From a virus: DNA of 31,225 nucleotides. Below the pieces are notes generated by a model, which did not search any database, had not been told where the DNA came from, and saw only the letters and a program-made list of their open reading frames with translations. The DNA is taken from positions 1 to 31,225 of IMG/VR virus record IMGVR_UViG_3300033182_000531; one strand, 5' to 3'. Position numbers and translations under genes: made by a program. Below, one piece after another: positions 15,319 through 23,069 of the stretch; position 1 is the stretch's first letter; every line of letters starts with the position of its first letter.

Positions 15319-16969
15319 TTCTAGTGATGTCTATTTGGGCAATCCACTGCTTAAGAAAGCAAATACTGCTATTGAATTTACTCAAGAGCAAGTTCTTGAG
15401 TTTATGAAATGTAAGGAAGATCCTGTTTACTTTGCAAACAATTTTGTTAAGATTGTTTCTCTGGATGAGGGTCTTACTCAGTTTCATCCATATCATTTTC
15501 AAGAAAAGTTAATCAATAATTTCCATAACAACAGATTTAATATCTGTAAGATGCCACGACAAACTGGTAAATCCACTACAGTCGTATCTTATCTTTTACA
15601 CTATGCTGTCTTTAATGACAGTGTGAACATTGGTATTCTTGCAAACAAAGCAGCAACTGCTAGGGAACTTCTTGGAAGGTTACAAACTGCGTATGAGAAT
15701 TTGCCTAGGTGGATGCAACAGGGTATCATATCTTGGAACAAGGGATCTCTGGAGTTAGAAAATGGCAGTAAGATATTGGCAGCTTCTACGTCTGCAAGTG
15801 CTGTCCGAGGTATGTCGTTCAACATCCTCTTTCTCGACGAGTTCGCATTCGTCCCGAATCACGTTGCTGACTCGTTCTTTGCATCTGTTTATCCTACTAT
15901 TACTTCTGGTAAAAACACCAAAGTAATTATTGTATCTACCCCACACGGTATGAATCATTTCTACCGCATGTGGCATGATGCGGAAAGAAAGAATAATGAA
16001 TATGTACCTACTGATGTTCACTGGTCAGAGGTCCCTGGACGTGATGAGAAGTGGAAAGCAACCACAATCAAGAATACATCAGAGGCACAGTTTAAAGTTG
16101 AGTTTGAATGTGAGTTCTTAGGATCTGTTGATACACTAATTGCTCCTAGTAAACTTAGAACACTGGTTTACGAAAATCCAATTCAAAGAAGTGCTGGACT
16201 AGATGTATATGAACCACCAAAAGACAAGCACGATTATATAATGACAGTTGACGTTGCAAGAGGAGTCGGGGAAGATTACTCTGCATTCGTTGTAGTTGAC
16301 ATCACTGAGTTTCCACACAGAGTTGTTGCCAAGTATAGGAACAATGATATTAAACCAATGTTGTTCCCAAATATAATTTACGAAGTAGCAAAAAATTATA
16401 ACAGTGCATATATTTTGTGTGAGGTAAATGATATTGGTGATCAGGTTGCATCTATTCTTCAGTATGACCTGGAATATCAAAATCTGTTGATGTGTTCTAT
16501 GAGAGGTAGAGCAGGTCAGATTGTTGGTCAAGGATTTTCAGGCAAGAAAACACAACTTGGTGTTAAGATGTCCAAAACTGTTAAGAAGGTTGGATCTCTT
16601 AACTTAAAAACATTAATCGAAGAAAATAAACTGATCTTTACTGACTATGAGATTATCTCAGAGTTGACAACCTTTATCTCAAAGCATAATTCATTTGAGG
16701 CAGAAGAAGGTTGTAATGATGACTTGGCAATGTGTCTGGTCATCTATGCTTGGTTAGTCCAGATGGACTACTTCAAAGAGTTAACCGATCAAGACGTTCG
16801 TAAGAGATTATATGAAGAACAGAAAAATCAGATAGAACAAGACATGGCACCATTTGGATTCATGGATGACGGTTTAGGAGGAGATAGTTTTACTGACTCT
16901 GAAGGAGATACTTGGTTTAAAGCAGATGAATATGGAGATAGGTCATTTATGTGGGAGTATTTGTCTTAA
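15311..16969 (+). CDS. gp17: Large terminase subunit gp17 (packaging ATPase/nuclease)
   Basis: A 552-aa protein from ATG 15311 (554 from the less well placed ATG 15305); T4 gp17 is 610. ATPase domain: Walker A PRQTGKST at residues 82-89, Walker B LFLDEF with Asp166/Glu167, coupling motif VSTPHG near 198-203. Nuclease domain (RNase H fold): Asp304 in TVDVARG, Glu361 in CEVND, Asp460/Asp461 in NDDLAM, matching the catalytic triad of T4 gp17 in order and spacing. It pumps DNA into the prohead through portal gp20 and cuts the concatemer. The start overlaps the HNH gene, and the stop overlaps the zinc-ribbon gene (TAATG). Confidence 0.95.
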   Translation: MSSSSDVYLGNPLLKKANTAIEFTQEQVLEFMKCKEDPVYFANNFVKIVSLDEGLTQFHPYHFQEKLINNFHNNRFNICKMPRQTGKSTTVVSYLLHYAVFNDSVNIGILANKAATARELLGRLQTAYENLPRWMQQGIISWNKGSLELENGSKILAASTSASAVRGMSFNILFLDEFAFVPNHVADSFFASVYPTITSGKNTKVIIVSTPHGMNHFYRMWHDAERKNNEYVPTDVHWSEVPGRDEKWKATTIKNTSEAQFKVEFECEFLGSVDTLIAPSKLRTLVYENPIQRSAGLDVYEPPKDKHDYIMTVDVARGVGEDYSAFVVVDITEFPHRVVAKYRNNDIKPMLFPNIIYEVAKNYNSAYILCEVNDIGDQVASILQYDLEYQNLLMCSMRGRAGQIVGQGFSGKKTQLGVKMSKTVKKVGSLNLKTLIEENKLIFTDYEIISELTTFISKHNSFEAEEGCNDDLAMCLVIYAWLVQMDYFKELTDQDVRKRLYEEQKNQIEQDMAPFGFMDDGLGGDSFTDSEGDTWFKADEYGDRSFMWEYLS

Positions 16970-17190
16970 TGGACTTAGATGGTCAAATTAAACTTGGACA
17001 CCTTCTCTTACAAGATAGAAGATGTAGAGTTTGTGGTGAGACAAAAAATTTAATTGAAGGGTTTTATCGAACTAGAAAAGATAGGGGTGCAGTTGCATCG
17101 TCTTACTCATATGAGTGTAAGGACTGCACGATAAAGAGAATGATGAAAAGCAAGAGGTCTAATAATATGTGGGAATACCCAGATTGGTAG
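16969..17190 (+). CDS. Small zinc-ribbon protein (endonuclease VII-like ribbon only)
   Basis: A 73-aa protein from ATG 16969, overlapping the gp17 stop by one base; a GTG at 16951 would give six more residues but lies inside gp17. Two Cys pairs (CRVC near residue 19 and CKDC near residue 50) with GETKNL and FYRTRKDRG between them form a zinc ribbon like those in endonuclease VII/HNH-type phage proteins, but no catalytic half follows. The C-terminus is MWEYPDW, echoing the gp17 end (MWEYLS). It could be a DNA-binding partner of the terminase or a decayed mobile nuclease. Confidence 0.7.
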   Translation: MDLDGQIKLGHLLLQDRRCRVCGETKNLIEGFYRTRKDRGAVASSYSYECKDCTIKRMMKSKRSNNMWEYPDW

Positions 17191-17226
17191 TTCACGTCAT
17201 GTTTCCCCTGTGAAAACCCTGCTTTT

Positions 17227-17234
17227 AATAAATA
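17227..17234 (+). promoter_or_regulatory. Late promoter box for gp18
   Basis: AATAAATA in the 81-base gap before the sheath gene, 37 bases ahead of ATG 17272. GGAG at 17259-17262 is the ribosome binding site with 9 bases spacing. Confidence 0.6.
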
Positions 17235-17271
17235 TTTTCAGTAAAACATTGAGATTACGGAGAAACAAAAC

Positions 17272-19482
17272 ATGGCGACTCCTCAATTATCTCCTGGTGT
17301 ATTAGTCAGGGAGGTTGACCTAACAGTAGGAAGAGCTGATAATGTATTAGATAATATTGGTGCAATTGCTGGACCCTTTGAAATTGGACCTGTCGATGAA
17401 ATCACTGACATCACGACAGAGCAAGAACTGATTAGTACGTTCGGTAAACCAATTTCTACCGACAGTCAGTATGAGTATTGGATGAGTGCTGCAAACTTCC
17501 TTTCTTATGGAGGAGTTCTGAAAGTAGTCAGAACCGCAGATTCAAACCACAACAACGCAAATGCTGGTGTTGGTATTGCTTCTACAACTTCACTGGTAAT
17601 CAATAACTACGACGATTACACTCAAAATCATAAAGCAACAGATAACACCTTTACATATGGTGCTAAGAACCCTGGTTCTTGGGGGAACAATCTGAAAGTT
17701 TGCACAATTGACGACTTTGCAGATCAAACCGTTGGACTTGGCACCACAAGTTTGGTTGGTGCTGGAGCAACAATCGGATTTGGTGTTACCACAACCCTTA
17801 ATGGAGTTGTAATTCCTGGAGCAGGATCTACTTCTTCGTTCAGTGGATATCTGAAAGGAATTATTGTTGGTCTTAGATCAGATTCGACTGGAAGTTCTAG
17901 TGAAATTGACATCAAAGTTGTTTCTCGTGTAGAAACAGTTGGTGGTGGTTCAACTGAAACAAAGATTAGTTATCAAGAAGGAACATCATTTGCAGCATTT
18001 GGAACTGGTGCAGCAATTCACTTCGTTGATAACGATGGTGGATTGGTCACTCCAACGACAGGAACCTTCTACACTCCTGCAACTGCAGTTGACTGGTATG
18101 ATCAGCAAACTCTTGGACTGACTAACGCAACGACTTATTGGAAATCTCTTGCTCCAAGACCTACCACTAACGTATACGTTTCTGACAGACAAGGTAAAAA
18201 CGACGGCATTCACGTTGCAGTTGTTGATGATGACGGTGGTATCACTGGAATCAAAGGAAACATTCTGGAGACACATCTGAATCTGTCTAAAGCAGCAGAT
18301 GCAGTTTCTAATGTAAATGCTCCTGAGAGAATTTACTACAAAGATTATCTCGCAGACAACTCTGCAAACATCTATGCAGGATATAATCCATCTTCTGCAG
18401 CAGATACTTTCCACAGCACTGCTCCTAGAGCATCAGGATTCTCTACAGACTATACTGGAGTAACAACTGCAGATGGTCTCTGGGGTCTGGATGCACAAGG
18501 TGTTACCTTCTCGGTTATTGGTAATGTAAACTACACCCTCGGTGGTGGAGTTGATTATTCCGCAACTGGTGGAATGAAAGCAGAACTTTCTAACCTGATC
18601 ACTTCATACAACCTCTTTAACAACAAAGATGAAACTGAAGTTGATTACCTTATCATGGGTCCTGGTTGTGAGACAGTCAGTCAATCTCAAGCAAAAGCAA
18701 ATCAATTGATTTCAATTGCGAATGAGAGAAAGGATTGTGTGGCTGTTGTTGGTCCACACAGAACAGACCTGGTTGGTGAAACCAACACATCAACTCAGAC
18801 CAATAATCTGATTAACTACTTCTCACCACTGACCTCTTCATCATATGCAGTATTTGATAGTGGTTACAAGTACCAGTATGACAGATTTAACAACGAGTTC
18901 CGTTACGTCCCATGTAACGCAGACGTTGCAGGTCTGATGTGTCGTACTAACCTCATTGCATATCCTTGGTTCTCACCTGCAGGACAGCAACGTGGTGTTA
19001 TCAACAATGCCGTTAAACTGGCATATAACCCAACCAAGGCACAAAGAGACAAACTGTATCCTAACAGAATTAACTCCTTTATCACCACACCTGGTATCGG
19101 AACACTTCTGTTCGGTGACAAAACTGCTCTCGGATATGCTTCCGCATTCGATAGAATTAACGTTCGTCGTTTGTTCCTGACTATCGAGCAAGCACTCGAA
19201 AGAGCAGCACAAGCTCAACTCTTTGAACTCAATGATGAGTTGACAAGAGCAAACTTTAGAAACATCGTTGAACCTTATCTTCGTGACATTCAAGCAAAGA
19301 GAGGACTCTACGGATTCCTTGTTGTTTGCGATGCTACAAATAACACTCCTGACGTTATTGATAATAATGAGTTCAGAGCAGACATCTTCCTGAAGCCTGC
19401 TAAGTCCATCAACTATGTCACCCTCACATTCGTTGCTACCAGAACTGGTGTTTCGTTTGAAGAAGTGGTCGGCAGAGTTTGA
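17272..19482 (+). CDS. gp18: Tail sheath protein gp18
   Basis: A 736-aa protein (T4: 659) with the sheath family N-terminus (LSPGVLVREVDLT) and the conserved C-terminal domain (IEQALERAAQAQLFELND, then FRADIFLKPAKSINYVTLTF). Many copies stack around the tail tube and contract on infection. The middle (about residues 150-290) is a Gly/Thr/Ser-rich beta insertion, the outer domain that varies between phages. Codon choice is richer in C-ending codons than in the accessory genes, fitting high expression. It has its own late box and good ribosome binding site, and is followed by gp19 with another late box. Confidence 0.95.
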   Translation: MATPQLSPGVLVREVDLTVGRADNVLDNIGAIAGPFEIGPVDEITDITTEQELISTFGKPISTDSQYEYWMSAANFLSYGGVLKVVRTADSNHNNANAGVGIASTTSLVINNYDDYTQNHKATDNTFTYGAKNPGSWGNNLKVCTIDDFADQTVGLGTTSLVGAGATIGFGVTTTLNGVVIPGAGSTSSFSGYLKGIIVGLRSDSTGSSSEIDIKVVSRVETVGGGSTETKISYQEGTSFAAFGTGAAIHFVDNDGGLVTPTTGTFYTPATAVDWYDQQTLGLTNATTYWKSLAPRPTTNVYVSDRQGKNDGIHVAVVDDDGGITGIKGNILETHLNLSKAADAVSNVNAPERIYYKDYLADNSANIYAGYNPSSAADTFHSTAPRASGFSTDYTGVTTADGLWGLDAQGVTFSVIGNVNYTLGGGVDYSATGGMKAELSNLITSYNLFNNKDETEVDYLIMGPGCETVSQSQAKANQLISIANERKDCVAVVGPHRTDLVGETNTSTQTNNLINYFSPLTSSSYAVFDSGYKYQYDRFNNEFRYVPCNADVAGLMCRTNLIAYPWFSPAGQQRGVINNAVKLAYNPTKAQRDKLYPNRINSFITTPGIGTLLFGDKTALGYASAFDRINVRRLFLTIEQALERAAQAQLFELNDELTRANFRNIVEPYLRDIQAKRGLYGFLVVCDATNNTPDVIDNNEFRADIFLKPAKSINYVTLTFVATRTGVSFEEVVGRV

Positions 19483-19490
19483 TAATATTA

Positions 19491-19498
19491 TCTAAATA
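19491..19498 (+). promoter_or_regulatory. Late promoter box for gp19
   Basis: TCTAAATA in the 35-base gap between gp18 and gp19, just before an exceptionally strong ribosome binding site. Confidence 0.6.
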
Positions 19499-19503
19499 AC
19501 AAA

Positions 19504-19509
19504 AGGAGG
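19504..19509 (+). promoter_or_regulatory. Full Shine-Dalgarno of gp19
   Basis: AGGAGG, complementary to the 3' end of 16S rRNA, 8 bases before ATG 19518. It is the strongest ribosome binding site I see in the window, suited to the abundant tube protein. Confidence 0.8.
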
Positions 19510-19517
19510 ATTAAAAA

Positions 19518-20120
19518 ATGGCACACTCACTAACCGACTTTAAATCCAAACTTATTGGGGGCGGTGCCCGTCCCAATTTGTTTGAAGTCGAGATCACAAA
19601 TGACGAACTGCCTGACGGTATCACTTCTCTTGATGCTGATACTTTTAAGTACCTTTGTAAAGCAGCACAGTTACCCGCATCAAACGTAGCTTCTATTGAC
19701 GTTCCTTTTAGAGGACGTACCTTTAAAGTTGCTGGAGATCGCACTTTTGACACTTGGACAATCACTATTATTAATGATACTGATTTTGCTATCAGAAAAG
19801 TGATGGAAGAATGGATGCAATTTGTTGCTAACTATCAAGAAGCATCTGGTGGAACTGAACCAGGAAGTTACATGGCATCTGCCGTTGTTAGACAACTTGG
19901 AAGATTGCCATCTAATATCGGTGATGGACAAACCAATTCTGCTGGACAAGGACTTGAGGCAATTGCAGTTTACAGATTTGCAGATATTTTCCCAACAAAT
20001 ATTTCTGCAATTGATGTTTCTTATGACACCACGGATACCATTGAAGAGTTCACTGTAGAATTCCAAGTCAACTACTGGTATCCAGAATCTAAGGACGGAG
20101 CTTCCGGTAATAACGCTTGA
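19518..20120 (+). CDS. gp19: Tail tube protein gp19
   Basis: A 200-aa protein (T4: 163) with the tube family pattern: N-terminal SLTDFKSKLIGGGARPNLFE, a CKAAQLPAS segment, then VPFRGRTFKVAGDRTFDTWT, and a C-terminal VEFQVNYWYPE strand. Hexameric rings stack inside the sheath to form the DNA channel. It directly follows gp18, as in T4. The protein at 25891-26454 has the same fold signature and is treated as a tube-related cap. Own late box and AGGAGG site indicate high expression. Confidence 0.95.
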   Translation: MAHSLTDFKSKLIGGGARPNLFEVEITNDELPDGITSLDADTFKYLCKAAQLPASNVASIDVPFRGRTFKVAGDRTFDTWTITIINDTDFAIRKVMEEWMQFVANYQEASGGTEPGSYMASAVVRQLGRLPSNIGDGQTNSAGQGLEAIAVYRFADIFPTNISAIDVSYDTTDTIEEFTVEFQVNYWYPESKDGASGNNA

Positions 20121-20130
20121 TCTCTGACTA

Positions 20131-20138
20131 GATAAATA
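20131..20138 (+). promoter_or_regulatory. Late promoter box for gp20
   Basis: GATAAATA in the 46-base gap after gp19, 28 bases before the gp20 ATG. No clear Shine-Dalgarno precedes gp20. Confidence 0.55.
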
Positions 20139-20166
20139 CTCTAAGGAAACTTAGATTCATATAATC

Positions 20167-21831
20167 ATGACCAAGTTATTTGGGTTCTCGATAGAGGACA
20201 CCGAACCACTATCTCCAAGTGCAGTCAGTCCCGTTCCTCCTAACAATGAGGACGGGTCTGACCACTATATGAGTAGTGGTTTTTTTGGTTCTTATGTTGA
20301 CATTGAAGGTGTATATCGCACTGAATTTGATCTTATCAAAAGATATCGTGAGATGTCTCTTCATCCAGAAGCAGACAGCGCTATTGAAGATATTGTAAAC
20401 GAAGCAATTGTTTCTGATACAAATGATAGTCCAGTTGAAATTGAACTATCAAATCTCAATGCTAGTGATGGAATTAAAACTAAAATTCGTAAAGAGTTCA
20501 AATATATTCTTGATCTGTTAGATTTTGATAAGAAGGCTCATGAAATCTATAGGAATTGGTACATTGATGGACGCATTTATTACCACAAAATCATTGACTT
20601 AAAGAAACCCGAAGAGGGTATTCAAGAGTTGCGTTACATTGACGCTATGAAGATGCGTTATGTAAGGCAGCAAAAGAAAAAGAAAAACGATGGAAGTGCT
20701 GTAGTAAGATTACAGAGCAATAATCCTATGGATTATGACTTTCCAGAAATCGAAGAATACTTCATCTATAATCCAAAGTCAACGTATCCTACTGGTAATC
20801 CAGCACAAACTGGAGCAACTCAAGGAATTAAAATTGCAAGAGATGCAGTCACATACTGCACATCTGGACTCGTAGATAGAAATAAGGGATCAACTTTATC
20901 ATATCTCCACAAAGCAATCAAATCACTCAATCAACTTAGAATGATTGAGGACTCTCTGGTTATCTACAGATTATCCAGAGCACCAGAACGTAGAATTTTC
21001 TACATTGATGTTGGCAATCTGCCCAAGATGAAGGCAGAGCAATACTTGCGTGATGTTATGATGCGTTATCGTAACAAACTTGTTTATGATGCAAACACGG
21101 GTGAGATCCGTGATGATAAAAAATACATGGCAATGCTGGAAGATTTCTGGCTGCCCAGGAGGGAAGGTGGAAGAGGAACAGAAATTTCAACACTCCCAGG
21201 TGGACAAAACCTTGGAGAAATCACTGATATTGAATACTTTAAGAAGAAACTCTACCGTTCGCTTAATGTTCCCCCATCAAGAATGGATGGAGAAGGTGGG
21301 TTTAACTTGGGGAGATCTTCTGAGATTCTAAGAGACGAACTTAAGTTTACTAAGTTTGTTGCACGTTTGAGAAAGAGATTCTCCAACATGTTTAATGACA
21401 TGCTGAAGACACAACTTATTCTTAAAAACATTATTACTCCCGAAGATTGGGAGATTATGAGTGAGCACATTCAGTATGATTTCCTTTATGACAATCACTT
21501 CTCAGAACTGAAAGATGCTGAATTGTTGAATGAAAGATTAACTCTTTGTCAAGCAGCAGAACCATATGTCGGTAAATATTATTCGCAAGATTATGTAAGA
21601 CGTAAGATTTTGCGTCAAACCGACATAGAAATCATTGAGCAAGATAAGTTGATTGAAAAAGAAATCAAAGATGGGACCATACCTGATCCTGCAACAATTG
21701 ATCCTTCTACTGGATTACCGTTTGCACCCGAATCTACTGCAAACATGGATTTAGGAAAACCTCAAATGGAACCAGAGGTTGATGGATCTGCAGCAGAGGC
21801 ACCAGAATTGCCCAAAGGTGGTGAGATATAA
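20167..21831 (+). CDS. gp20: Portal vertex protein gp20
   Basis: A 554-aa protein (T4: 524) of the myovirus portal family: YRTEFDLIKRYREMSLHPEAD followed by AIEDIVNEAIV is the signature region used as a cyanophage marker, then YIDGRIYYHKIID and LYRSLNVPPSRM. A dodecamer at one head vertex starts capsid assembly, docks the terminase and later the neck. The acidic, Pro-rich C-terminus (residues 505-554) is a variable tail. The gene carries a terminator-like hairpin at codons 32-40. It is followed by gp67 and gp21, the head-assembly order of T4. Confidence 0.95.
   Translation: MTKLFGFSIEDTEPLSPSAVSPVPPNNEDGSDHYMSSGFFGSYVDIEGVYRTEFDLIKRYREMSLHPEADSAIEDIVNEAIVSDTNDSPVEIELSNLNASDGIKTKIRKEFKYILDLLDFDKKAHEIYRNWYIDGRIYYHKIIDLKKPEEGIQELRYIDAMKMRYVRQQKKKKNDGSAVVRLQSNNPMDYDFPEIEEYFIYNPKSTYPTGNPAQTGATQGIKIARDAVTYCTSGLVDRNKGSTLSYLHKAIKSLNQLRMIEDSLVIYRLSRAPERRIFYIDVGNLPKMKAEQYLRDVMMRYRNKLVYDANTGEIRDDKKYMAMLEDFWLPRREGGRGTEISTLPGGQNLGEITDIEYFKKKLYRSLNVPPSRMDGEGGFNLGRSSEILRDELKFTKFVARLRKRFSNMFNDMLKTQLILKNIITPEDWEIMSEHIQYDFLYDNHFSELKDAELLNERLTLCQAAEPYVGKYYSQDYVRRKILRQTDIEIIEQDKLIEKEIKDGTIPDPATIDPSTGLPFAPESTANMDLGKPQMEPEVDGSAAEAPELPKGGEI
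20261..20286 (+). terminator. Terminator-like hairpin within the gp20 coding region
   Basis: ACCACTA (20261-20267), a 6-base loop, TAGTGGT (20274-20280), then T through 20286: a perfect 7-bp stem with a T tract. A second imperfect hairpin lies just before it (CCCGTTCCTC at 20230-20239 with GAGGACGGG at 20248-20256, one bulge). It sits in gp20 codons 32-40 and could cause partial termination. Chance occurrence is possible. Confidence 0.4.
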
Positions 21832-21834
21832 ATA
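21827..21834 (+). promoter_or_regulatory. Late promoter box for gp67, containing the gp20 stop
   Basis: TATAAATA with the gp20 TAA (21829-21831) inside it, 27 bases before ATG 21862. Confidence 0.65.
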
Positions 21835-21861
21835 CCCATAGTCGTGTAATATACATTTTAA

Positions 21862-22062
21862 ATGGATGACCTTTTAGATATGATCATTGCTGATGAGTCA
21901 CCATCTCAAATCAGTGATGCTATTAAAGATGTTCTCTATGCAAAATCAGCAGAGAGAGTTGATACTTTTAGACCATTAGTAGCAAATTCAGTTTTCTCTG
22001 GTGAAGATCCAGTGGAAATTGAAGTTGAAAATGATGAGATTGAATCCACTGAGGGTGTTTGA
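21862..22062 (+). CDS. gp67: Prohead core protein gp67
   Basis: A 66-aa protein, helical in its first half (MDDLLDMIIADESPSQISDAI) and strongly acidic at the end (VEIEVENDEIESTEGV). This size, helix-then-acid layout and place between portal gp20 and protease gp21 match T4 gp67 (80 aa), a minor core protein needed for correct head shape and digested by gp21 during maturation. The stop is TGA at 22060-22062, directly before the next late box. It lacks a clear Shine-Dalgarno. Assignment rests on order and character as much as on sequence. Confidence 0.8.
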   Translation: MDDLLDMIIADESPSQISDAIKDVLYAKSAERVDTFRPLVANSVFSGEDPVEIEVENDEIESTEGV

Positions 22063-22063
22063 T

Positions 22064-22071
22064 TATAAATA
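22064..22071 (+). promoter_or_regulatory. Late promoter box for the 89-aa gene and gp21
   Basis: TATAAATA starting two bases after the gp67 stop and 25 bases before ATG 22097. Confidence 0.65.
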
Positions 22072-22096
22072 ACTTATATTAGGAACTATAAAGCAA

Positions 22097-22366
22097 ATGA
22101 CCAGAACTTTATTAATTGGTACTGGATCTGAGGTTGCACTTAATAGTGCTACAACTTTAGATAATGCGACTGTAGTTAGAGTTATCAATCTTTCTGGTGC
22201 AGATGCAACAGTCAGTATTGCCAAAAGTAGTACCGGTGGTTATATCAGCACTGCCACTGTAACTCTTCCAGATGATCGCGTTGAATTTTTTGAGAAAGCT
22301 GGAGATTCTGTTATCTCTGCATCTTCTTCAAACGTAAAAGGATTTAAAGTAGGATTTACAGGTTAA
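22097..22366 (+). CDS. Small conserved protein in head cluster
   Basis: An 89-aa beta-rich protein (VVRVINLSGADATVSIAKSS, then VTLPDDRVEFFEKAGDSVIS). It reads as a single small beta-sandwich and resembles in style the 110-aa protein at 10891-11223 (an NLSGADATVSI strand compared with NYGASATTVTC), so the two may be related decoration-type domains. It occupies the place of T4 gp68 between gp67 and gp21 but is not like that basic core protein. It is followed after four bases by gp21, so they share a message. Possibly a head-associated or decorating protein. Confidence 0.65.
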   Translation: MTRTLLIGTGSEVALNSATTLDNATVVRVINLSGADATVSIAKSSTGGYISTATVTLPDDRVEFFEKAGDSVISASSSNVKGFKVGFTG

Positions 22367-22370
22367 TCAA

Positions 22371-23021
22371 ATGAAACTCATTAGAGAAGAAATCGAATCA
22401 GTAGAGTTTCTTGTCGAACAAAAGAACGGCAAGAAATCTATGTATATTGAAGGTGTTTTCCTTCAGGGTAATATCAAAAACCGTAATGGTCGTATGTACC
22501 CTATGGAAACTCTCCGCAAGGAAGTTTCTCGATATAATGAAAACCATGTTCAAGCAGGTAGAGCACTTGGTGAACTCGGTCACCCTGATGGTCCTACCGT
22601 TAATCTCGATAGAGTTTCACATAAGATCGTATCCTTAAAGGAATCTGGATCTAACTTTGTTGGTAAGGCAAAGATCCTCAATACACCCATGGGTAAGATT
22701 GCATCTTCTTTGATTGAAGAGGGTGTAAAACTTGGTGTTTCTTCTAGAGGAATTGGTTCTCTCAAAATGACAAGAGAGGGAGTCAATGTTGTTGGTGATG
22801 ACTTCATGTTAGCAACTGCTGCTGATATTGTTGCTGATCCTTCTGCTCCCGATGCATTTGTTGAGGGAATTATGGAAGGAAAAGAATGGGTATGGGATGG
22901 TGGTATTCTTCGTGAGAAGTATGCAGAAAAAACCTATAAAGAAATCAACACTCTGGTAACCCAGAAACAACTTGACGAGAAAAAGTTAAGTCTGTTTAAT
23001 GATTTCCTTGCTAATCTTTAA
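22371..23021 (+). CDS. gp21: Prohead maturation protease gp21
   Basis: A 216-aa protein (T4: 212) with the herpesvirus-like serine protease fold of gp21: IEGVFLQGNIKNRNGRMYP near the start, catalytic His71 in GELGHPD, and catalytic Ser124 or Ser125 in GVSSRG, which matches the spacing in T4 gp21. It cleaves core and capsid proteins after Glu in (I/L)-x-E sites, removing the scaffold and making room for DNA. Likely targets encoded here are gp22, gp67, the gp23 N-terminus (LTE at residues 55-57), and the leader of the protein at 13150. Confidence 0.93.
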   Translation: MKLIREEIESVEFLVEQKNGKKSMYIEGVFLQGNIKNRNGRMYPMETLRKEVSRYNENHVQAGRALGELGHPDGPTVNLDRVSHKIVSLKESGSNFVGKAKILNTPMGKIASSLIEEGVKLGVSSRGIGSLKMTREGVNVVGDDFMLATAADIVADPSAPDAFVEGIMEGKEWVWDGGILREKYAEKTYKEINTLVTQKQLDEKKLSLFNDFLANL

Positions 23022-23024
23022 TTT

Positions 23025-23036
23025 TATAAATAAATA
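23025..23036 (+). promoter_or_regulatory. Overlapping double late promoter box for gp22/gp23
   Basis: TATAAATA (23025-23032) overlaps AATAAATA (23029-23036), and a weaker TTTAAATA follows at 23041-23048. It is the only place in the window with stacked late boxes, ahead of scaffold gp22 and capsid gp23. Confidence 0.65.
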
Positions 23037-23069
23037 TAGTTTTAAATAACGGAAAAACGGAGAGTTAAA

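Noticed and set aside
14785-15340. Group I intron containing the HNH gene in gp17
   Set aside because: Joining the remnant codons to the gp17 body would restore a smooth MSEVYLGNP start, but apart from the HNH frame only about 50 bases remain, far too few for an intron core, and gp17 has its own start with a ribosome site.
17191-17226. Possible terminator between the zinc-ribbon gene and gp18
   Set aside because: No convincing inverted repeat with a T tract was found.
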